A stretch of 64,000 nucleotides of DNA, taken from positions 154,843,919-154,907,918 of the forward strand of contig OY757904.1 in assembly GCA_963585895.1 (NCBI GenBank), in the 5' to 3' direction. The notes beneath the pieces are model-generated. The model saw only the letters and a list, made by a program, of their open reading frames with translations. It ran no database searches and had not been told where the DNA came from. The translations under genes and the position numbers were made by a program. Below are positions 28,505 through 38,826 of this stretch, in pieces (positions within the stretch are counted from its first letter, which is position 1; each line of letters opens with the position of its first letter). This stretch comes from Sepioteuthis lessoniana (lineage: Eukaryota > Mollusca > Cephalopoda > Myopsida > Loliginidae).

Positions 28505-30706
28505 ATGGACAAAATAGGAAACTTTTTAAAAGAACCCTCCATGGAAAAGTTGGGGAAGCTGAGAAAAAGCGAGATAATGAAAATTGGCGAGAAGCTAGAA
28601 TTAAATGTTGAAAATTCTATGAGAAAGCATGAACTCGTGAGAAAAATAGTTGAACACATGGTGGACGAAAATGTGTTCGAGGAAGCAGTATTAGAAGAGC
28701 TACCAACGGAAATGATAAGAATGACTCCAGAACAAATTGAACTGGAGAAAGTCAAAATACAAGCCCAAATGGAACTACAGAGAAATAAAATGGAACTGGA
28801 GAAAGAAAGAATTCAGCAAGAAACGAGGCTTCGAGAAGTCGACTTGGCAATAAGAGGACGCAAAGGAAGCCATGACAGTTTCGAAGTAACGAAGCAAGCG
28901 AGGCTAGTCCCAAAATTTGAAGAAGCCAACGTGGACGGATACTTCGCACATTTTGAGCGAACTGCGCTAAATCTTGGATGGCCGAAAGAATGCTGGTCGA
29001 TGCTACTCCAAACTGTGCTGACAGGAAAAGCACAGAGAGCATATGCAACTCTGCCCACAGAAAATTGCGCCGACTATGATTTGGTGAAAGCAGCGGTTCT
29101 AAAAAGCTTCGAGTTGGTTCCAGAAGCTTATAGACAGAAATTCCGAACACAAAGAAAAACTGAAAACCAGTCTAATGTGGAATTTCTGCGGGAAAAGGAG
29201 AACGCGCTGGATAAGTGGTGTGACTCTAAGAGGATAGACGGAGACGCTGAGAAACTCCAGCAGCTAATATTAGCTGAAGAATTCTTAAACTGTGTGCCAG
29301 AAGAAGTCAGGGTTCACCGAAGTGAAAGAAAAACTGACGTGACTTATGAAATGGCCGCACTAGCAGACGAGTACATCCTCACACACCGAAAAACGAAGGA
29401 AAAAACGTTCACGGGAAATCGAGTGAAGTTTAAAGCTGAGTTAAGACCTAAGGAAGAAAATAGATGGACCTTCCAAAGTAGCAGAAGAACAGTGGTCTGC
29501 TATAAGTGCGGAAAGGCTGGACACATAGCCATAAGGTGTCAACTTGGAAAAGGTCCTGAAAGAAACCAGACCCAGCCGAGAAAACCACAGGGAGCTGTCA
29601 CGACCGCTAGAGTAGACAAGTCTTATCAACCTTGGACGAAGAGAGGTGTGATAAGAAGCCCACATGGAGGGCCAGTGAAAGTCTCAATTTTACGAGATAC
29701 CGGAGCATCTCAGTCGTTACTTCTACGAAATAAATTACCTAAAGGGGTAATAGAAGCAACACGTGAGACTGTGATGATAGAGGGTATTGGCGGAAAGAGG
29801 GTAAAAATACCGCTGTGTAAAATAACACTAAAGTCCCAGTGGAAAAATGGACCAATTAAAGTTGATGTGGTAGAGAAGCTACCCATGAAAGGAATCTCCC
29901 TCATACTGGGAAATGAAGTAAGAACAAAAAAGTGTAACCCGTGTAAGATGGCCAAAATAAGCGCCAAAAATGAAGAAGGAAAGATGGCGAGAACGAACGC
30001 CAAACATGGACAGAAGATGGCGAAGATGAACGCCAAAAATGGAGAAAGCAAGTTGGCGAAAATGAGCGCCAAAAATGAAGAAAAAAAGATGGCGAGAATG
30101 AACGCCAAACATGAAGACAAGATGGCGGCTGAGCCACGTGGGCGGCACAAACTACATAGTCACTCGCAGAGTGAGAAAGTGGAAAGGAAAGAAGTGAACC
30201 TTCCACACCTCAATAAACAGAAAGAGAAAAGGACCAGTCGTCAGAGAAAGGATGAAGGTCCAACGAATGATAGGAATAGATTCCCTAATACTTATCGAGA
30301 GGATAAGAGAAAAATAAGAGGACCCTCACACAGGGCTAAGAAAGAATTTAAGAAGGGCGACGAAGTCCTGCTACTCTCCGCAAATAAAGGATCACACTGT
30401 GGTGGACAATATATAGGTCCCTACGTAATCTCACAGAGAATAGACAAGAGGACATACAGAATTGATACCCACGAGGGAAAGAAGCAGACACAAGTGTGTC
30501 ATGCAAACAAATTAAAGAGATATGTCCGTCAAGAAGGCCCACCTCGAAAAATTAAGAACTCGGAAATGCCGAATAAATTCGAGGAGAAATTAAGCCAGTT
30601 GTCTGTTTCAGAGAGAGAGAACTTAGAGAAATTAATAAAAAAAATACCCAGGTTTATTTCTCTAACGCCCTACGAAAATGTAGTAGCAGAATATATTCTT
30701 TCATAG
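28505..30706 (+). CDS. Gag-protease-integrase-tail fusion protein of the Gmr1-like element
   Basis: One uninterrupted 733-codon frame with a good start context (aaaaATGG). A charged, likely coiled-coil N terminus (residues 70-125) is followed by a Gag core (about 136-215) and a SCAN-like segment (about 205-295: EAYRQKFR..LAEEFLNCVPEEV). A CCHC knuckle CYKCGKAGHIAIRC is at 332-345, and a retropepsin DTGAS at 398-402 with ILGNE near 466. Then come five 11-12-residue Lys/Met/Ala-rich repeats (482-539), a basic linker, an integrase C-terminal-like barrel (about 618-675: FKKGDEVLLL..GPYVISQRI..HANKLKRYV) and a short helix (about 695-720) resembling the linker before RT. RT, RNase H and the integrase core are absent. 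SCAN-like Gag and integrase-before-RT order are traits of Gmr1-like Ty3/Gypsy elements. The frame is intact despite the deletion, so it may still make Gag. Confidence 0.85.
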   Translation: MDKIGNFLKEPSMEKLGKLRKSEIMKIGEKLELNVENSMRKHELVRKIVEHMVDENVFEEAVLEELPTEMIRMTPEQIELEKVKIQAQMELQRNKMELEKERIQQETRLREVDLAIRGRKGSHDSFEVTKQARLVPKFEEANVDGYFAHFERTALNLGWPKECWSMLLQTVLTGKAQRAYATLPTENCADYDLVKAAVLKSFELVPEAYRQKFRTQRKTENQSNVEFLREKENALDKWCDSKRIDGDAEKLQQLILAEEFLNCVPEEVRVHRSERKTDVTYEMAALADEYILTHRKTKEKTFTGNRVKFKAELRPKEENRWTFQSSRRTVVCYKCGKAGHIAIRCQLGKGPERNQTQPRKPQGAVTTARVDKSYQPWTKRGVIRSPHGGPVKVSILRDTGASQSLLLRNKLPKGVIEATRETVMIEGIGGKRVKIPLCKITLKSQWKNGPIKVDVVEKLPMKGISLILGNEVRTKKCNPCKMAKISAKNEEGKMARTNAKHGQKMAKMNAKNGESKLAKMSAKNEEKKMARMNAKHEDKMAAEPRGRHKLHSHSQSEKVERKEVNLPHLNKQKEKRTSRQRKDEGPTNDRNRFPNTYREDKRKIRGPSHRAKKEFKKGDEVLLLSANKGSHCGGQYIGPYVISQRIDKRTYRIDTHEGKKQTQVCHANKLKRYVRQEGPPRKIKNSEMPNKFEEKLSQLSVSERENLEKLIKKIPRFISLTPYENVVAEYILS
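29946..30123 (+). repeat. 33-36-bp tandem repeat inside the ORF
   Basis: Five in-frame copies with an AAGATGGC(G/C)A start encode MA(K/R)xxAK-type units of 12, 11, 12, 12 and 11 residues. Length changes are all multiples of three, so the frame is kept. They sit between protease and the integrase tail, exactly where the catalytic integrase should be. Confidence 0.85.
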
Positions 30707-31240
30707 TTGTTGAGAGAAAGAGAGAGAGAGAGAGAGAGAAACTAAAGGAAATGAGGAATTCTCGTCCCCAACGTTGAAATATGAGATGGACGAGAAAGAT
30801 GTTCGTCAACAAGTGACGAATAGGGGAAAGAGAGAAAAGAAAAGGAAGTTTTCGCCCCAGAGCTTGATAATTAAGCTTATAAAGCCGTCAAAAGTGACGA
30901 AGAAAGAAAGAAAGAAAGAGGGAGTTACCTCCTCAAGGTTTGAAACATGATACGGCCAAAAGCCGAGAGAGAAAAAGAAAGAAAGGAAAACAAGATTAAA
31001 GAAAAAGAAAAGGGAGAGAGAGAGAGAAAGAAAGAGAAGAGAAATTGTTTTCCCCTATAGTGAAAATTAGGAGGACGAAAAAAGGAAAAGGAAGGAATTC
31101 GTCAAGGCGTGAAGAAGAAAGGGGATAAAAGAAAAGTAAAGCGAGAAAAAAATAAAAAAGTGAAAGAAAAGGAGAAAGAACAGTGAAATGAATTGCCTTT
31201 TTTTTTCTCTATGGTATTTCTGTTATCCCTTTCTTCTCTT
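30707..31240 (+). other. Purine-rich 3' non-coding region of the element
   Basis: Starts with a (GA)n run (30,716-30,739) and is strongly A/G-biased on the plus strand, with repeated AAGAAAGAAAG and GAGAGAG motifs. No coding signal. The bias resembles that of the interior of the 1-3,386 element, though no direct alignment was seen. Confidence 0.7.
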
Positions 31241-31251
31241 AAGTGAGGGGA
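31241..31251 (+). other. Polypurine tract of the Gmr1-like element
   Basis: AAGTGAGGGGA directly precedes the TGTCACG start of the 3' LTR. Confidence 0.75.
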
Positions 31252-32301
31252 TGTCACGTGATAGCTCACGGAGACGAAGAGGTAAGGATGATACTATCCT
31301 CCCGTGTTGCTATTACCACTATCTAGCAGTCAAAAAGTGACCGTTAAGAGAGAATGTGGGTCACAGAGGAGATAGACCAGATGTTCGTACTTAGTGACCT
31401 CAGGTCGCCGGACATCGGAAGGGGAAAGAGAGAGAGGCCAAATGATTGGCGGGGACCCCAAACGGAAGTGGGGTTCCCTTCCCCTCAGCGGAAGTAAAGG
31501 ACAAAAAAGTCAGTTTTTGAGCAAGGCTCGTGGCAGACGGACCATAGCAATTTTACTCCGGGCTGAAGACAAAAAGATTAACTGAGACATGAGAGACCCG
31601 AGTCCCTCAAGCCAGTACTAAAAACAGAACCAAGTCTAGTAGCCCGTGAAAGAAGAAAATTCTCCAGTGGAACCCCGTCGAAAATAAGATAAGTAACTTT
31701 GGGGACATTTTTCCTTTACACCCAAATTTCGTTTACCACTCTCTCTCTCTCTCTCTCAATTTGAAGAAGGATAAAAGCCAAGAAAAGACATTTATATTCA
31801 TGGACTATTCAATTATATGTTTTGACACTCTGAACGTATATATATATATAACCGTAGTAAAGAACCTATGTATTTTCATTTTACCATGTGGTCTATGTTG
31901 TTATTTCATACTTTCTTTCAGCTTCTATTCGCCTTATGTTATCTTGCTTAGAACTGTCCTATTAATTCCTAAAGTATCACACGGGAAACCGGAGTTGCCG
32001 ACTACTACAATATTAATATTATTACAACTAAGACCTATAGGCCTGTATTCTTCTGTTATCTAAGGGAAAGAAGTTTAGCGGCCTGGTGGGTGTGTGATAG
32101 TGTGAATTTTGGAACCCCTTTGCCAGCAGCGGTCAGTCTGGCTCTAAATTATTCCCTCACGTAATATGCCAGTTCTTATCTGCCTGAGAGAAGAACTCTG
32201 AACAGGACTTATTCTGTAGGGGATTAAGTGCCAACCTGCCCCGTCTTCACACGTGCGAAAATAAAGTCCCGTTTTGGGATTTTAGACAATTTGCCGTCAC
32301 A
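31252..32301 (+). mobile_element. 3' LTR of the Gmr1-like element
   Basis: 1,050 bp. The 4-bp excess over the 5' LTR lies in the CT run near 31,739-31,757. Substitutions relative to the 5' LTR are seen near 31,550 (C to A) and 31,809 (C to T). It is followed by GTAT, the right member of the likely target duplication. Confidence 0.93.
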
Positions 32302-33090
32302 GTATTTTGTTTCAGAATGAAGGGTAAGATTGTCAGAATTCATATTTATGTTTATGTTTTTTTATCTAGGTGTATTCGGGAAGAGTAAATGTTAAAAGTG
32401 TCCTGTAGACTATATGTGTATGTTGAGTTAATATTACACACGAGGTAGTAATACGCAGAAGAAGGGCAATGTATTTTAGAAGGCCGTGTTTTCTCCCCCG
32501 TTGGTCATTTGTCTCTTTAAGGATTTGAAGAAGAGTCTGAGGTCATGTGCCAGTGTGTCCAGCCTAAAGGCAGAAGGGGTAAGAAAACAGGTCGCACACT
32601 ATATAGGCAGCCATGTTAGATGTTTTGAGCTGGATGTCGCAAGCTGAGACAGCGAGGAATGAGAGAATAAGATTTCGAAAGTGTAGACTATATATAGTAA
32701 ACATGTCATATGAAGAGCCCGGAACACGTGATTTATTTTGCAGAAGAGAACACTGTGTGTGCGGATGTAGTTGGGCGCGCAAGTTACGTGATTTCGTTGT
32801 CCAATAGTTTCAGGAAACTAATAAATATACCTATATGAGTAAGTTTTGTGTGGGGAACGAGTGATTTATTGATAATATTTTGGAGAATTATTTTGCAGAG
32901 GCGGATATCGACGGGCAATTAAAAAATATAGGATTGAAAATGCTAAAATGTGATTTCTTTGTCCAATAGTTTCAGGAAACTAATTAATATACCTATATGA
33001 GGAATTTTTGTTTGGGGAACGAGTGATTTATTGATAATATTTTAAAGAATAATTTTGCACAGACGGACATCGACGAGCAATTAAAAAATA
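32302..33090 (-). repeat. Left inverted arm, block A1, with a ~162-bp tandem duplication
   Basis: Continues the arm interrupted at 27,277. Segments 32,788-32,949 and 32,950-33,110 are tandem copies (gtgatttc..ttgtccaatag..aatgctaaaat). The same duplication is in A2 (57,998-58,320), while A0 has one copy. Confidence 0.7.
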
Positions 33091-33251
33091 TAGGAGTGAA
33101 AATGCTAAAATGCACATTTTTTGTGTAAGAATTAGTGTTCTGATCTAAGAGCTTATTTTCTTTCGTACATTTGACGAATTGTCCTTCTTTAGACGAATTA
33201 TAGGAAGTAAAAGAGCTTACACAGACATTGTTATAGTATGAAAAGGTTTAC

Positions 33252-33323
33252 CTTCACGGCGGGGAAGCGAATATCGGTCTCTCGCGTGAAAGTCGGTGAT
33301 ATTTACCACTATACTACCGAGGA
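33252..33323 (-). pseudogene. tRNA-Asp-derived pseudogene
   Basis: Counterpart of 4,088-4,159. The A box is kept but the B box reads GATATTCGCTTCC and the anticodon stem mispairs. Pol III transcription of a stable tRNA is not expected. Confidence 0.8.
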
Positions 33324-33749
33324 CCGGCTTAAACAAACTTTCTCACTGCTCATATTTTAACACATAATAATAACATCACTCGCACGTGGTTGTCTACTGA
33401 CTTGAAACTGTAAACACTATCTGCTCACAATGTTCATAGACGATCAGTACTATAGACTTATGCATAAAGCTCACATCAATCCTGACATCTCTCAGTCTGT
33501 CTATCTATCTATCTATCTGTGTTTTGTGATGCCACTTGCGTAATGTGAACATTTTTCAGCGTTTATGTTCAGCTTTTGAAATTTTACATATGAATGTCTC
33601 TATTTACATGTTCTCACCTCTTGAATGAAGTATATATCAATATTAATATTCTCTCTCTCTATCGCTCTCTATATCTCTCTATCCGTTTTATGATGACATT
33701 CTGAAACGAAGTATAGGAAGCAAATAAGACATTGTATTAAAAGACTTAC
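33324..33749 (+). repeat. Spacer with (TATC)n and CT-rich microsatellites
   Basis: Includes a TATC run near 33,500-33,518 and CT-rich sequence near 33,652-33,682. Matches 58,534-58,963. No gene seen. Confidence 0.7.
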
Positions 33750-33821
33750 CTCCCTGGCGGGGAATCGAACCCCGGTCTCCCGCGTGACAAGCGGGGATAC
33801 TTACCACTATACTACCAAGGA
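33750..33821 (-). tRNA. tRNA-Asp (GTC), acceptor-stem variant
   Basis: Complete cloverleaf, 72 nt. Relative to the main form the acceptor stem has TCCTTGG pairing with CCAGGGA: C5-G68 has become T5-A68, a compensated pair. The anticodon loop reads TTGTCAC (T at position 32), and GTC is kept. TTTT on the minus strand lies within 10 nt of the 3' end. The paired change argues for past selection on folding. Confidence 0.9.
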
Positions 33822-34415
33822 CGGGTTGTCTAATTCACTTCACAGCTGATATTTTTACATAATAACATCACTCGCTGAAGGTCGACTACTGACTCGAAAC
33901 GTTAAAGAATCTCTGATGAGAATGTTTATCAATCAGTACTACAGATAAGGTAGTTTATATCAACATCAATATCAATATTAATACCTATCTATCTTCCTCC
34001 CGTTTTCTCTCTCACTCTCTCTCTCTATATATATATGTATATATATATATCCCTTTTTTTGTAATCTGAACATTACGCAGCTTTCCCATTTATGTTGTGT
34101 ATTTTAAGATTTTAGATATAAACTCTCACCTGTTTACACAGGCTCAATTTAATTTCATAACAGCAGCAATGATCGATCATTTTTCTTAGAATTTCTATTC
34201 TCATTCGACTCCACATTGAAGATTTGAAAAAGTCTCTTGTAGAAGAAGTAAGTCCTTGTTTCTATGTTAATCTAACTTTAAAGATGAAAGAAGACTTTTT
34301 CTCTAAATGTTATATGAAATTTGTTATTTTTTACGTTCATTTGAATTTTGTTACTGGATGTGCTGTGAATGGAACATCTGGATTTGACACATACAGTTTT
34401 ATGTAAGATTATTAC
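33822..34415 (+). repeat. Spacer with CT/AT microsatellites; no gene seen
   Basis: Holds 'ctctctctatatatatatgtatatat' near 34,016-34,052, much shorter than in A2 (59,223-59,322). The 60-codon frame near 34,224 is present in both blocks but has no recognisable motif. Confidence 0.6.
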
Positions 34416-34486
34416 CTCTCGGTGGGTAATCGGACCCCTGTTGTCTTCGTGACAGACGAGGAAACTAACCACAATACTATAGAGGA
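34416..34486 (-). pseudogene. tRNA-Asp-derived pseudogene
   Basis: Alignable to tRNA-Asp along its length, but with an eroded anticodon stem and T arm (CAGGGGTCCGATTACC). Same version at 59,688-59,758. Confidence 0.75.
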
Positions 34487-35226
34487 CCAGTTTTTCTAAT
34501 AATCCTCACGGTTGATATTTGAACAGTTAATAATAACAAGACACGAGTGAGGTTGTTGACAGATTCTGCTAGTGATATATAGAAATATTTGGAATCATTT
34601 AACGTTGTAGGAATGAATGAACTTTGGCTTGTTTTAATACATTATCAACAAAATGTGTTTAAAAATCATATATATGTATAGATATAAAAAGGATTTGGCC
34701 TTTTATTTTGGGAAAGAGTGATTCAAGAATACTATTTTCAAGAATTTTTTTTTACACACGCCGTCATTTAAAAATTGTTGGAGGGTAAATCCTAAAAACA
34801 AATTTTTTGTCTAAGAATTAGCGTTCTGATCTGTTACCACATTGAATATTTGGTAGAATCAATGCTGAAGAAGAAGAAGAAGAAGAAGAAGAAGAAGAAG
34901 AAGAAGAAGAAGAAGAAGAAGAAGAAGAAGATAGAGAAGAAGAAAAAAATGATCTTTCTTATGATTATTTAAAGTCCCCCCCCCCCAAAAAAAAATAAAC
35001 AATGAAATGCTTTTTCTCAATATCAAAGTAAATTTCGTACATTTCATTTTCGTAAGCTGAACCCCTGGAAATGAATTTTTAGAAACTTTATACACATATA
35101 TTAATATTTATGCGAATCATAAGAGCTTACAGAGACATTTTAATAGTATCGATACATTTACCTTTTCACCGTCTGCTCTTCAGTAGCAGCAGCAGAATGG
35201 ACACAATGAGGGAAACAGTCTAATTT
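34487..35226 (+). repeat. Unit sequence with long (GAA)n tract
   Basis: About twenty AAG/GAA triplets at 34,869-34,930, then a C7-10 and A-run, then the usual pre-tRNA blocks. No tRNA gene follows. Instead the sequence changes at about 35,160 to an unrelated segment. Confidence 0.7.
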
Positions 35227-35563
35227 ATGGATCCCTTGCGTCTATTTCTCTTAGACCAAGGGTTCCGAGTTGAATATGAATTAGATGAATTCAATAAGCC
35301 ACACACAGGAACAACTCTTAGTCGCCTCCAGTATTGGCTATGTCGACTGCGATGAAAAATTACGCTCCGACACCTAGCGACTGCACGTCTGGGCAACATT
35401 TTCTGGAGACACTCACGCTTCTCCCCGAAACAACCAGAACCACAAACTCACAGTGACTTCAACGTTTCTCTCCTCAAACAGCAAACACGACTTTTGCTAC
35501 ACTATGGCGAATATATCTCCCTCGCACGTCCAACGACACGCGCTGCTTTCTCCACTCCATAAC
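35227..35563 (+). pseudogene. Unknown ORF counterpart, interrupted
   Basis: Nearly identical to the 112-codon frame at 60,485-60,823, but codon 43 is TGA (35,353-35,355) where the other copy has GGA. No motif is recognised. Either a dead copy of a small gene or, more likely, fortuitous open frame in repeat DNA. Confidence 0.3.
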
Positions 35564-36596
35564 AAATTCATTTCGTTTCCTTACTTCTTTCCTTCCCACG
35601 AGACTTGCAGCATAAAGGTAAACCCTTTATTCCATGCTGCCATTAAAAACCTTCATATAAAACCTAACGGCACCTTCGTCTTCGTACTTCTTCATCCTCC
35701 TTTATTAACAACAACAGTTAGCGTGGGAATAACACACATGCGTAAGAATACATTTCTTCACCAAAAATGGTAACAAACATTCTTTATCGCTAAAAATATA
35801 ATTGCTTGAAATACAATTATTTAATAATTTAACAATTGACAGATGTTTAAATTAATTGTTAGTGATACATAATAATTCTTGTGTTTGAAAGAATATGTTG
35901 CAGCTCGTCTAAAAACATATTAAAAAATATTTACTCATCATATATATATTTCATATATATGTATAACTAAGATTCGGCATTAAATAACCCAGAATGGTTA
36001 ATATGCCATAAAAGCCAAACCAAACCAAACCAAACCAATGATGAAATTCAATATTGGTAATAAAACCTTAGTAAAAGATTGAAGAGTTCTATTTGACCGA
36101 TAGATGGGACCGAAACAGGTATCAGCACTCATGGTCATCGTGGAACTGAGAGTAATGATAATGAAAGGGTACTCCACATTCCCCAAAGCTTCAAGACTGG
36201 AGAGTTATCATCAGATGCACTTTAATATCATGCCAAAGATACTGAATAGTTTCATTCTATTTTGTATTATTCAATCGTTTGCAAATTCCCGAAAGTTTCA
36301 ATACTGAAGCCTCAATTAAATTCTATAACAGCAGCAAGAACCCATAATTTGTTTTGGATCTGACACTACATTAAATATTCGACAGAACCTAAGAAGAAGA
36401 AGAAAAAGAAGAAGAAGAAGAAGAAAATACTTGTTACCATGGTAATTAAAAAAGTAAAAAAGATTTTCTTTCGATATTTAATGAAATTTTGTTTTTTCTT
36501 TCGGAGATGCGAGTTTCGTAAACTAAAATGCTTGGAATGTATTATCGGAAAACGCACATCTTTTACAAACATTTTTATAGTAATAAAACAAACTAC
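35564..36596 (+). repeat. Unit sequence with CCAAA tract and (GAA)n; no gene seen
   Basis: Includes 'ggttaatatgccataaaagccaaaccaaacc' with four CCAAA units near 36,015-36,039 (six in A2), the 'ataacagcag' landmark near 36,322 and a GAA tract at 36,391-36,425. Confidence 0.65.
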
Positions 36597-36668
36597 CTCC
36601 CCGGCGGGGAATCGAACCCCGGTCTCCCGCGTGACAGGCGGGGATACTTACCACTATACTACCGAGGA
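36597..36668 (-). tRNA. tRNA-Asp (GTC)
   Basis: Identical to the 5,453 copy over the 72-nt gene. A minus-strand TTTT lies about 12 nt past the 3' end. Corresponds by position to 5,453 (A0) and 61,867 (A2). Confidence 0.93.
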
Positions 36669-36790
36669 AAGGCTGCCTCACTGCGCCTCACTGCTGATAT
36701 TTTAACAGATAATAATAACAAGACTTTCATGAGGTTGCTGATTGATTATGTTAATGAAAGACGTTGACATTACCTTTATGACTTACACTA

Positions 36791-37305
36791 CTGGTCGTCG
36801 ATGGTTCACGTGGTGGAAAACATTCTAGAAAAATACGATTCATAATTCACTTGTTTCTGAAAGAAAACGTGGTGGACGTCGGTAAATTCATTTGTAAGGG
36901 GAACCTATTGGACAAAGAAATCACTTGTTTTGTATTGCCAACTACGTCTGCGTATTAGTTTTTGTCCCGCACCAAATAAATCTTATGTTTAAAGCTCGTC
37001 ACGTGACAGGGTTACCTCCATCTACTCTACACTTTCATTCTTTGCTCTTCCAGCAAGAGACACAGAGGTCAAGACACGTGACATAGACTACTATATAGTC
37101 TGTAATTCAGAGGACTTACTCTCTTTTCCTCTCCTTCTGTCTTCCAGCTGGACGAGTTCCGGTCTCGCGCACGCGCACAGCCTCCGACATGTCATCGCAT
37201 TCCGAGACAGACAGAATATTCGTGTAGAATACTAAGTCAAGCCCCATATACAGTCGCACAGGACACTTTTTAATATTTTAGTTCATCGAATAGACTTACA
37301 TAAAA
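36791..37305 (+). repeat. Right arm, block A1
   Basis: Same order of landmarks as 5,650-6,232, with CACGTG near 36,807, 37,010 and 37,076 and ACTATATAGT near 37,090. One site (cacttgtttt, near 36,922) has lost the CACGTG seen in A0. Confidence 0.65.
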
Positions 37306-38358
37306 GTAAAGTAAAGTTGGTGACAGTAGTCAAGGGTGAACCGAAAGCTTCCTTTTCCATAGCTACTACACCGAGGTATAGGAGATGGCGCCACTCTTTC
37401 CTCCGGATTGCTCCATATAACCCTTGATACGTATCTGATAATGCTGAGTGTTAAGTAATGTTATAGTAAAATATATCAAATCTCTTCTGATTCACCCACT
37501 TAACTCTTCACACACCTAACAATTAAAACACAAAAAACACAGACCGACAGACATCGACATTGCTGAAAAAAATAGCATCTACTGGACGTTGACCCAACAA
37601 CGGCCAGTGTCAAACTGAGAAAATCATGGCTTCTGCGCATAGGCTCCCGGATACGCTATTCAAAACCCCAAGAAAATTCTCAGTTATAAAAAAGGTCACT
37701 TTATCAACCAATCATTTTTTCCTCTAGTAGTGCTTTCTGAAGCCGGTGTTTGAAGTCAGAAATATATCATCATCATATCGCGCTGGTAGCGCGGATATCC
37801 CTGACCCTCTCTCGCCACTCCTCCCTATCGTTCATCGCCCTAGGTAGGTCTTCAGGACAACATCCCGTATCCTCACATAGCTGCTGAATGTATGTTCGTG
37901 CTGGTCATCCTGCTTTTGCACGGCCATGTGTGGGGGTCCATAAGAGTACATTTCTTATGAGTTCGTCCCTGCTTCACCAGCAGTGTCCTGCATGTCTGGC
38001 TCGTCTACGGAGGTCACAGGAGGAGTTGAATCACCAGCCGTCTCTGAGAGCGTCACCCGACAACACTGTCAGACCAGATCAAAGCAACCTCTTGCCGCCG
38101 ATCAGATAACCATCCGTCAGCCGGCTTAGATATATCATTCGCTTGTTTATTTTGTTTAATTCAATAAACGAAGTAAAACTAAATCTTTTTGTTAGACTTA
38201 TTTTTCTTGCAAACACACGCTTGTACATTACAGTAAGGAGGTATCAATACCAATTTTAAGAGTTTGATGTGACACGACCTGGGACTGAACCCCGATCTCC
38301 CGGAGAACACTCTAAACACGAGACCAATGAGCCGGTAGCCGTACAAAATAGGATATAA
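37306..38358 (+). mobile_element. Unclassified promoter-like insert carrying a nested LINE fragment
   Basis: Counterpart of 6,233-7,045. The CCAAT and poly(A) signals remain, but the TATA-like string found in A0 is replaced by the 3' end of an RTE-like LINE (37,767-38,008). The tRNA-like segment is at about 38,274-38,343. Confidence 0.45.
37767..38008 (-). mobile_element. 5'-truncated RTE-like LINE fragment
   Basis: About 240 bp match the 3' end of the LINE at 38,827-39,070 with moderate divergence, ending in a CAT run (ATG on the minus strand). The insertion is absent from A0 and present at the same base in A2 (63,045-63,286), so it is shared by A1 and A2. Confidence 0.85.
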
Positions 38359-38826
38359 ATGTAAGATTTCTGACATTTTTATCCTTTGTTTTAGGTAAAA
38401 TACCCATTCACAAAAATATTCTTGATAGTCACACACACACATAGACGTAAGAATATATAAGAAAAAATTATTCTGACATTTATACCGTATTGTAATGTTT
38501 CCTTCTTTTTTTCCTTGGTGATATAGACATTTATTTTGTTTTCTATTGCCTCGTTGTGTAATATTCCTTTGCCTACGTTGTTTATATTATTTACTTTTTA
38601 ACAACATACCCAACAAAACTCTGTCATTTCAGTACAACATGTCTTCGAAATTCTGACCGCAGTTATTAGAAACAAAATAGAATTTATTTACTAAAAACTC
38701 GTAGATTAAATTCATTTTTGTAAGTTTCTTTGTAGAAAATCAAGCCGTAACCTTAACACACTTGCAATCTCCATTGTTTTATTAGTCTAACTCTCCAGTT
38801 CGGTTTACGTTAATCACTTAAAGAAA
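38359..38826 (+). repeat. Outer right arm and unit sequence, block A1
   Basis: Nearly identical to 7,046-7,519 and 63,637-64,000. No gene seen. Confidence 0.65.

Larger units (their letters stand above)
27278..32301 (+). mobile_element. Young Gmr1-like LTR retrotransposon, internally deleted
   Basis: A complete 5,024-bp insertion: LTR, tRNA-Pro-type primer site, one intact ORF, polypurine tract, LTR. By eye the two LTRs differ by two substitutions and one 4-bp length change in a CT run, so the insertion is recent. The homologous position in B2 (about 57,511) has no insertion, and comparison suggests a 4-bp target duplication (GTAT on the right, ATAT on the left). The internal region lacks the integrase core, RT and RNase H, so movement must have relied on proteins from another copy. 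Confidence 0.95.

Noticed and set aside
33890-33935. Hammerhead ribozyme core (CTGATGAG with an upstream CGAAAC)
   Set aside because: The order and the short distance between the two strings leave no room for stems I and III.
34859-35095. 78-codon frame with a long Leu run
   Set aside because: Translation of the (GAA)n microsatellite on the minus strand.
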